Below, in pieces: positions 1 to 3,912 of a stretch of 5,219 bases of DNA; position 1 is the stretch's first letter; every line of letters begins with the position of its first letter. The notes below the pieces were generated by a model, which did no database searches, was not told the DNA's origin, and was given only the letters and a program-made list of their open reading frames with translations. The position numbers and the translations under genes are program-made. Source of the stretch: an uncultured Desulfuromonas sp. (GTDB lineage Bacteria; Desulfobacterota; Desulfuromonadia; Desulfuromonadales; Trichloromonadaceae); assembly GCA_937982495.1 (NCBI GenBank), contig CALJLX010000525.1, positions 1 through 5,219 of the forward strand, given 5' to 3'.

Positions 1-55
1 CCATCGCGGCAAAGTAGGCGATGGTCGTGATATTGAAAAAGAGGGAACTGGTCAT
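1..55 (-). CDS. ccsB: CcsB/ResC-type cytochrome c biogenesis protein, N-terminal 18 codons only (runs off window)
   Basis: Only the start of this gene is present. It begins with ATG at 55 and reads MTSSLFFNITTIAYFAAM before the window ends. A strong GGAGGA ribosome binding site lies 5 nt upstream. The visible residues are hydrophobic after a short polar start, as expected for a first membrane helix. The start lies 29 bp downstream of the resB stop on the same strand. In System II cytochrome c maturation, resB is normally followed by the ccsA/ccsB/resC gene, which encodes a multi-span heme-handling membrane protein with a WWD domain that works with ResB. The identity is therefore mainly inferred from position. 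The diagnostic WWD motif and histidines lie outside the window and cannot be checked here. Confidence 0.7.
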   Translation of the reverse strand, partial: MTSSLFFNITTIAYFAAM

Positions 56-60
56 TTTAT

Positions 61-66
61 TCCTCC
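61..66 (-). promoter_or_regulatory. Strong ribosome binding site of ccsB
   Basis: On the minus strand the sequence reads GGAGGA, then ATAAA, then ATG at 55. This near-perfect Shine-Dalgarno with 5-nt spacing fixes the start of the downstream gene. It sits in the 29-bp gap after resB, so the two genes are probably translated from one mRNA without needing a second promoter. Confidence 0.85.
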
Positions 67-84
67 AACGGCAGCCGGCCGGGT

Positions 85-1446
85 TTAGGAAGCGATTTCG
101 GATTTGAGGTTTTTCTTGAATTCGTCAAAAAAGAGTTCAAAGCCCGGCTGGTTGCGATGGGCGCTGCCGCCGATCTTGACGCCGACCTGATCGCCGACCG
201 TTTCGACCCGCACCCAAATGCGTCGATGGGACATGAAGAATGCAACCATCGAGCCAACAACCATCAGGAAACAGCCGAGCCAGACCACCCAGACGCCGGG
301 GTCCTTGGCCACCTGCAAGCCGGTGTAATAACGCTGCTTGAAATCCCCGAGCACGAAACGGTAGGCGGCATCCCGCCGGCTGTCGAAACCCGGGAAATTC
401 TGGAGAACCAGATAGGTGGAACGCTTGCCGTCGGCGGCGACGACTTCGAGTTGGGCACCGGGACCGAAGTTCTGATAGGACTGAGAAACGCTGAGCACCC
501 CCAGGGTGCCGCCGCCGGGCAGGCCCACGCGCTGTCCCTGGCGGACATTGAGATCGACCGTTTCGCCGCTGGCCAGGGCCGTCGCCTGCAGCTGGATCTG
601 GGCATCCCCGGTCGGCCCGTAGCTCGACTGGTAGAAGGTGATCCCTTTGTAGGTCAGGGGATCGTTGACGATGACCGGGCGCCGCTCCTCGATCACCTGC
701 CCGCCGTCGATGACGGTCAGCAGGCTCTTGAATTCCTTGGGCCGGTTCGAGCCTTCGTAGAAGCTCACGGAAAATTCGTCGCAGCGCACGGTAAAGCCGA
801 GATCGATGGGGGCGTTGCTCCCCCGGGGCCAGACCCGGCTTTCGCTCGTCCCCTCGACGATATTGACGAAAGCCTTGTAGCCCCAGAGATTACCGATAAT
901 CGCCCCGCCGAAGATGATCAGTATCGAGAGATGGGTGACATAGACGCCGAAGCGGGCGTAGGGCATCTTTTGGGCGAAGAAATGGAGGACGCCGTCCTGT
1001 TCGGTGAGAACCGGCGCGGCGAAATGCTGCCGCAGGAACGCGCTGATTTTCTCGCCGACTTCGCCGACACTCTTGCCCTTGACCAACTGCTCCTCGGTGT
1101 TGGCGAAGGTCTGAAAGAGGGCGTTATCCGCCGTGAGCCGGGGTTGGGTGACCGCCTTCCAGACCAGGGGGAAGCGCTTGAGCGAACAGGCGATGAGGTT
1201 GAGCGAGAAGATGCCGAGCAGCGCCAGGAACCACCAGGAGTGGTACATATCGAAGAATTGCAGGGAATCGAGCAGACGGTAGGTACTCTCGCTGTAACGC
1301 TGGAGGTATTCCTCCGGCGAACGGTTCTGCTGAATGACCGTGCCGATAATGGAGGTCGCCGCCAGCAGGATGAGGGTGACGATGGTCAGTTTGAGGGAAC
1401 AGAAGAAATCCCACAGGGCGTCAATCGGATTTTTTTTCGCTGGCAA
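85..1446 (-). CDS. resB: ResB/Ccs1 cytochrome c biogenesis protein (System II)
   Basis: The 453-aa product is a full-length ResB/Ccs1 protein, the partner of CcsA/CcsB/ResC in moving heme to the outer face of the cytoplasmic membrane and attaching it to CXXCH apocytochromes. Visible layout: helix 1 at about residues 18-38 with the family-typical SLKLTIVTLILLAATSIIGT stretch; helix 2 at about 70-87; helix 3 at about 167-186 carrying His171 in VTHLSIL, the position of the conserved heme-ligand histidine; a large extracytoplasmic domain at about 190-380; helix 4 at about 384-405 after the typical DPGVWVVWLG motif; and a short cytoplasmic tail. An open frame continues upstream to 1668, but the extension is Arg/Cys/Pro-rich and overlaps a promoter and a terminator. 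I therefore place the start at TTG 1446, just before PAKKNPIDALWDFF, with GGGAG 9 nt upstream. It probably has its own promoter (1596-1622) and is co-transcribed with ccsB. Confidence 0.93.
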   Translation of the reverse strand: MPAKKNPIDALWDFFCSLKLTIVTLILLAATSIIGTVIQQNRSPEEYLQRYSESTYRLLDSLQFFDMYHSWWFLALLGIFSLNLIACSLKRFPLVWKAVTQPRLTADNALFQTFANTEEQLVKGKSVGEVGEKISAFLRQHFAAPVLTEQDGVLHFFAQKMPYARFGVYVTHLSILIIFGGAIIGNLWGYKAFVNIVEGTSESRVWPRGSNAPIDLGFTVRCDEFSVSFYEGSNRPKEFKSLLTVIDGGQVIEERRPVIVNDPLTYKGITFYQSSYGPTGDAQIQLQATALASGETVDLNVRQGQRVGLPGGGTLGVLSVSQSYQNFGPGAQLEVVAADGKRSTYLVLQNFPGFDSRRDAAYRFVLGDFKQRYYTGLQVAKDPGVWVVWLGCFLMVVGSMVAFFMSHRRIWVRVETVGDQVGVKIGGSAHRNQPGFELFFDEFKKNLKSEIAS

Positions 1447-1455
1447 GATGGTGTA

Positions 1456-1460
1456 CTCCC
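1456..1460 (-). promoter_or_regulatory. Ribosome binding site deciding the TTG start of resB
   Basis: GGGAG on the minus strand precedes the TTG at 1446 by 9 nt. No ATG or GTG lies in frame between the terminator and the conserved KNPIDALW start of the protein, so TTG with this site is the best start. The GGAG can pair with CTCC at 1467-1470 across a 7-nt loop, which could partly hide the site. Confidence 0.6.
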
Positions 1461-1497
1461 GAGACAGGAGCCTTCGCCGACCGCGCGATGGCCCCGG

Positions 1498-1531
1498 AAA
1501 ACAAACAAAAGGAGCCAGGCATCCCGGCTCC
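1498..1531 (-). terminator. Intrinsic (Rho-independent) terminator upstream of resB
   Basis: On the minus strand GGAGCCGGG, a 3-nt loop ATG, and CCTGGCTCC form a 9-bp stem with one G-U pair (1511-1531). It is followed at once by TTTTGTTTGTTTT (1498-1510). This is a textbook terminator shape. It would end transcripts coming from purE. It also lies downstream of the promoter at 1596-1622, so it would cut short transcripts that start there before they reach resB, whose start is only about 50 bp further on. Confidence 0.82.
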
Positions 1532-1549
1532 GGCAGACAAAACAACGGA

Positions 1550-1586
1550 CGGACTGTTCCGCGCCGCGACGCCGCGGAACAGTCCG
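1550..1586. repeat. 14-bp perfect inverted repeat with 9-nt loop
   Basis: CGGACTGTTCCGCG at 1550-1563 is matched exactly by its reverse complement at 1573-1586, with a GC-rich 9-nt loop. In RNA either strand would form a very stable hairpin. On the minus strand it is followed by only a broken T-rich stretch (TTGTTTTGT after a few bases), so it is a poor terminator by itself. It could be a 5' stabilising stem of the leader RNA, a protein-binding site on DNA, or a dispersed repeat. Confidence 0.85.
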
Positions 1587-1595
1587 CTCCAAAAA

Positions 1596-1622
1596 CTAAT
1601 ACAGGGGTTCTTGAGCTGTCAA
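1596..1622 (-). promoter_or_regulatory. Sigma70-type promoter reading toward resB
   Basis: A perfect -35 box TTGACA (1617-1622) is followed after 15 nt by TATTAG (1596-1601), which matches four of six bases of the -10 consensus. The 15-nt spacing is short; shifting the -10 gives 16-17 nt but poorer boxes. The predicted start is near 1588-1590. The promoter lies in the non-coding gap after purE, so it would give resB-ccsB expression independent of the pur genes. Confidence 0.55.
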
Positions 1623-1634
1623 GGGAAATCCCCG

Positions 1635-1661
1635 AAAACAAAGTCCGAGAAAAACCCTCGG
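1635..1661 (-). terminator. Weak terminator-like hairpin after purE
   Basis: On the minus strand CCGAG (1657-1661), a 7-nt loop, and CTCGG (1645-1649) are followed by AC and TTTGTTTT. The stem is only 5 bp, so efficient termination is doubtful. It lies 27 bp past the purE stop and could assist the stronger terminator further downstream. Confidence 0.25.
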
Positions 1662-1687
1662 CAAACATAGCGAATTCGCGATTTTAA

Positions 1688-2206
1688 TCAGAAACCGTCG
1701 CGCACCAGGCGTTCGGCGAGGGACTTGGCCTTCTTCTCGACGCCGTTGGCCAGCTCCACCTTGTAATCGGCCAGGCGCAAAGCCAGGGATTCGTCGGCGG
1801 TGGCGAGGATCTGCACGGCGAAAAGCCCGGCGTTGCGGGCGCCGGCCTTGCCGATGGCCATAGTCGCCACGGGGATGCCCGCCGGCATCTGCACCATGGC
1901 CAGCAGGGCGTCGAGCCCACCCAGGGAGGTGGCGTCGATAGGGACGGCGATGACCGGCAGAGTCGATTCGGCCGCCACCACTCCGGCAAGATGGGCGGCG
2001 GCGCCGGCCCCGGCGATCAGCACCTTGAGCCCCCGCTCTTTCGCCGAACGCACATATTTGGCGGTGCGCTCGGGGGTGCGGTGAGCACTGGAAACGGTCA
2101 TCTCGAAGGGGACGCCGAAGCTCTTGAGCGCATGGGCCGCCTCGGCCATCACCTCGTAATCATTGTCGCTGCCCATCAGAATCCCGACCAACGGCTTGTC
2201 ACTCAT
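1688..2206 (-). CDS. purE: PurE, N5-carboxyaminoimidazole ribonucleotide mutase (class I)
   Basis: The 172-aa product matches the usual size of class I PurE, which converts N5-CAIR to CAIR in purine synthesis in the cytoplasm. Visible motifs: MGSDND near residues 11-16 for phosphate/substrate binding, SAHRTP at 40-45 with the catalytic His42, IAGAGAAAHLAG at 64-75, and VQMPAGIPVATMAIGKAGARNAGL from about 105, typical of class I. Two positions depart from the common pattern: GSxSDW reads GSDNDY, and GAGG reads GAGA. The start at ATG 2206 is chosen over an open extension to 2269 because GAGGAG lies 6 nt upstream and homologs begin MxxKPLVGI-like. Class I PurE usually depends on PurK for its substrate; no purK is in this window. 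Confidence 0.95.
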   Translation of the reverse strand: MSDKPLVGILMGSDNDYEVMAEAAHALKSFGVPFEMTVSSAHRTPERTAKYVRSAKERGLKVLIAGAGAAAHLAGVVAAESTLPVIAVPIDATSLGGLDALLAMVQMPAGIPVATMAIGKAGARNAGLFAVQILATADESLALRLADYKVELANGVEKKAKSLAERLVRDGF

Positions 2207-2212
2207 GGCTTG

Positions 2213-2218
2213 CTCCTC
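2213..2218 (-). promoter_or_regulatory. Ribosome binding site deciding the purE start
   Basis: GAGGAG on the minus strand lies 6 nt before ATG 2206. It supports this start over the in-frame ATG at 2269, which would add 21 residues and begin inside the repeat element of the purD-purE gap. Confidence 0.85.
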
Positions 2219-2262
2219 ACTGGTGTCAAAAAATGGACTTTCAAACCTTAAAAAAGAGTCAA

Positions 2263-2393
2263 TCACCACAGGGGCACAGAGTTCGCGGAGAAATCACTAA
2301 GGAAAAAACTTCCAGCCGGGAAACCACCCCGTTCGCCATACTTACTTGCAACTCCCTGTTTTTTCTCTGTGCTCTCCGTGTGCTCTGTGGTGA
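2263..2393. repeat. Intergenic CACCACAG/CACAGAG-type inverted repeat element
   Basis: The left arm (2263-2293) begins TCACCACAG and continues through CACAGAG and GGAGAAA. The right arm (2361-2393) is the imperfect reverse complement, ending CTGTGGTGA. The outer 9 bp match exactly (2263-2271 with 2385-2393), and the inner parts match loosely with small gaps. About 67 bp lie between the arms. Elements of this CACAGAG style are, as far as I recall, dispersed in intergenic DNA of many bacteria; copy number here cannot be seen. It occupies most of the 237-bp purD-purE gap. In mRNA the arms could pair into a long stem. I see no promoter or gene in the gap. Confidence 0.75.
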
Positions 2394-2443
2394 AATGCTT
2401 TTACTAGCGATTTCAGCGGCCAATCCCGGTCGCACGGACCGAA

Positions 2444-3721
2444 TCAGCCGCCCCGGTTCAGCGCTTTCTGCCCGATATCCTTGCGGTAATGGACATCCCG
2501 CCAGCGGATCAGCGCGACCCCCTCGTAGGCCTTGGCGATGGCTTCGGCCACCGACGCGCCGAGGCCGGTCACGCCGAGCACCCGACCGCCCTGGTTGACG
2601 ATCTTGCCGTCCTGAAAAGCGGTCCCGGCGTGAAAAACCATCAGATCCACAACGGCTTCCGCCGCTTCCAGCCCGAAAATCTCCAACCCTTTTTCAAAGC
2701 TGCCGGGATAGCCGCCCGAGGCCATGACCACGCAGACCGCCGCTTTCTCGTGCCATTCCAGGGTCGCGCCGCCGAGCGCCCCCCGGGCGCAGGCCTGCAG
2801 CACCGGCACGATATCCGACTTCAGGCGCATGAGCAGCGGCTGCGCCTCGGGATCGCCGAAGCGGGCGTTGTATTCAACCACCTTCGGCTTGCCGCCTTCG
2901 ATCATCAACCCGACGTAAAGGATGCCGCGATAGGGGCAGCCCTCGGCGGCCATGCCGGCGATGGTCGGCTTGACGATAGTCTCGATCACCTCGGCGGCCA
3001 CCGTCTCGGTCACCACCGGTGCCGGCGAATAGGCACCCATACCGCCGGTGTTCGGCCCCTCGTCGTTGTCGAAGATGCGCTTGTGGTCCTGGGCCGAGGC
3101 CAAAGGCAGAATATTTTTGCCGTCGGTGAAGACGAAGAAGGAGGCCTCCTCGCCGGCCATGAACTCCTCGATGACCACCTGACTGCCGGCGGCGCCGAAG
3201 ACCTTGTCGAGAAGGATGTCGTCCACCGCCGCCAGCGCCTGCTCGACGGTTGTAGCGACGATCACCCCCTTGCCCGCCGCCAAGCCGTCGGCCTTGACGA
3301 CGATGGGCGCACCCTGCGCGCGGATATAGGCGTGCGCCTGATCGCGGTCGCTGAAGGTGCGATAGGCGGCGGTCGGAATGCCGTACTTGGCCATCAGATC
3401 CTTGGAGAAGCCCTTGCTCCCTTCCAAGCGCGCCGCCGCCCGGGACGGGCCGAAGATCTCCAGCCCCGCCGCCTGGAAACGGTCGACGATCCCCAGGGTC
3501 AAAGGCACTTCCGGCCCGACCACGGTCAGATCGATCTGCTCGGCGCGGGCGAAATCGAACAGGGCGTCGATCTCGTCGGCCGCGATGTGCACACACTCGG
3601 CCAGCGCCGCGATGCCGGGATTCCCCGGCGCGCAATAAACGGTCTCCACCAGCGGCGACTGGGCGATCTTCCAGGCCAGGGCATGTTCCCGCCCGCCCCC
3701 GCCGATGATCAGTATTTTCAT
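2444..3721 (-). CDS. purD: PurD, phosphoribosylamine-glycine ligase (GAR synthetase)
   Basis: The 425-aa product has the normal PurD length. It joins phosphoribosylamine to glycine using ATP, the second step of purine synthesis. Visible motifs in order: GGGGREHALAWK (7-18) of the N-terminal domain; VVGPEVPLTLGI (67-78); GPSRAAARLEGSK (91-103); the ATP-grasp segment VVKADGLAAGKGV (141-153); EEFMAGEEASFF (185-196); DHKRIFDNDEGPNTGGMGAY (212-231); the metal/ATP-binding VVEYNARFGDPEAQ (281-294); and a C-terminal HYRKDIGQKAL. The start at ATG 3721 gives the family-typical MKILIIGGGG; AAAGG lies 9 nt upstream at 3731-3735. An in-frame extension to 3787 runs through heptamer repeats and is rejected. 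It follows purH by 191 bp and precedes purE by 237 bp, both on the same strand. No intact promoter was found in either gap. Confidence 0.97.
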   Translation of the reverse strand: MKILIIGGGGREHALAWKIAQSPLVETVYCAPGNPGIAALAECVHIAADEIDALFDFARAEQIDLTVVGPEVPLTLGIVDRFQAAGLEIFGPSRAAARLEGSKGFSKDLMAKYGIPTAAYRTFSDRDQAHAYIRAQGAPIVVKADGLAAGKGVIVATTVEQALAAVDDILLDKVFGAAGSQVVIEEFMAGEEASFFVFTDGKNILPLASAQDHKRIFDNDEGPNTGGMGAYSPAPVVTETVAAEVIETIVKPTIAGMAAEGCPYRGILYVGLMIEGGKPKVVEYNARFGDPEAQPLLMRLKSDIVPVLQACARGALGGATLEWHEKAAVCVVMASGGYPGSFEKGLEIFGLEAAEAVVDLMVFHAGTAFQDGKIVNQGGRVLGVTGLGASVAEAIAKAYEGVALIRWRDVHYRKDIGQKALNRGG

Positions 3722-3743
3722 ATCCAAAAACCTTTCAAAATCA

Positions 3744-3764
3744 GTGATTGGTGATTGGTGATTG
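3744..3764. repeat. Short tandem repeat, three copies of GTGATTG
   Basis: Three exact tandem copies of the heptamer GTGATTG stand 22 bp upstream of the purD start (read on minus as CAATCAC). Heptamer tandem repeats of this kind are often variable in copy number. They lie between the purD ribosome binding site and a large palindrome, outside the coding sequence as called here. Confidence 0.85.
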
Positions 3765-3787
3765 GTTTTTGTTTCGTCAATCACCAA
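3755..3787. repeat. 10-bp perfect hairpin overlapping the heptamer repeats
   Basis: TTGGTGATTG at 3755-3764 is exactly complementary to CAATCACCAA at 3778-3787, with a 13-nt A/T-rich loop. The left arm is made from the heptamer repeats, so the right arm looks like an inverted heptamer copy. It lacks a T-tract on the minus strand, so it is not an intrinsic terminator for purH. Confidence 0.75.
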
Positions 3788-3803
3788 CCCCGGAAGCGAG
3801 CAA

Positions 3804-3902
3804 TTTTTCGCAAGGTCAAGGCGCCCAAGGAATAAGCGCGGAGGCGTACACCAGTACGCCGCACAAGCGTTTTCCGCCGGGCAACGCCGAGATTGCGGAA
3901 AA
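3804..3902. repeat. ~99-bp imperfect palindromic intergenic element
   Basis: The centre is a perfect 7-bp stem GGCGTAC/GTACGCC with loop ACCA (3843-3860). The outer ends TTTTTCGCAA (3804-3813) and TTGCGGAAAA (3893-3902) match with one mismatch, and GGCG (3820-3823) pairs with CGCC (3885-3888). The centres of the inner and outer stems agree to within about 2 bp, so the whole unit is one nested palindrome. It starts 10 bp after the purH stop and fills most of the purH-purD gap. It resembles dispersed palindromes I recall from Desulfuromonadales genomes, but the family was not confirmed. No ORF or T-tract is associated with it. Confidence 0.8.
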
Positions 3903-3912
3903 GGGCCGCTTC

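Larger units (their letters stand above)
1498..1590 (-). ncRNA. Possible ~90-nt small RNA or attenuated resB leader
   Basis: A promoter-like pair (1596-1622) predicts a transcript start near 1588-1590. From there the RNA would contain a 14-bp perfect hairpin almost at its 5' end, a U-rich linker, and an intrinsic terminator ending near 1498. This is the layout of a compact small RNA or of a terminated leader. No known riboswitch family was recognised, and there is no convincing leader peptide. Whether transcription stops here or reads through into resB cannot be told from sequence. The call is an inference from the order of the signals. Confidence 0.35.

Noticed and set aside
1498..1590. c-di-GMP/cGAMP (GEMM) riboswitch ahead of a cytochrome maturation gene
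   Set aside because: Such riboswitches are known in Geobacter-type bacteria, but the conserved GEMM core (GCACAGGGCAAACC-like) is absent from the leader.
157..1599. Long plus-strand open frame (480 codons) opposite resB
   Set aside because: It is antisense to a clear ResB protein, has a composition driven by GC-rich third positions (Asp/Gly/Glu/Arg-rich, no domain), and lacks a ribosome binding site.
1447..1668. 74-codon N-terminal extension of resB
   Set aside because: It spans the promoter-like boxes, the 14-bp hairpin and the terminator, is Arg/Pro/Cys-rich, and homologs begin near KNPIDALW.
1670..1679. 10-bp palindrome GCGAATTCGC just after the purE stop
   Set aside because: It is short, has no loop or T-tract, and is compatible with chance.
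2207..2443. Promoter for purE within the purD-purE gap
   Set aside because: A TTGACT box next to 2258-2263 has no plausible -10 at the right distance.
2489..3754. Long plus-strand open frame (421 codons) opposite purD
   Set aside because: It mirrors the purD coding frame, is rich in His/Asp/Gly/Arg without recognisable motifs, and is explained by codon bias of the real gene.
3722..3787. 22-codon N-terminal extension of purD through the heptamer repeats
   Set aside because: PurD proteins begin with the MKILIIGGGGREHA-like segment; the extension translates repeat DNA.
3744..3787. CRISPR-like array
   Set aside because: The repeats are 7 bp, directly adjacent and without spacers, so this is a simple tandem repeat.
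3722..3912. Promoter for purD within the purH-purD gap
   Set aside because: TTGACC- and TTGACG-like boxes occur on the minus strand but no acceptable -10 stands 15-18 nt downstream of either.
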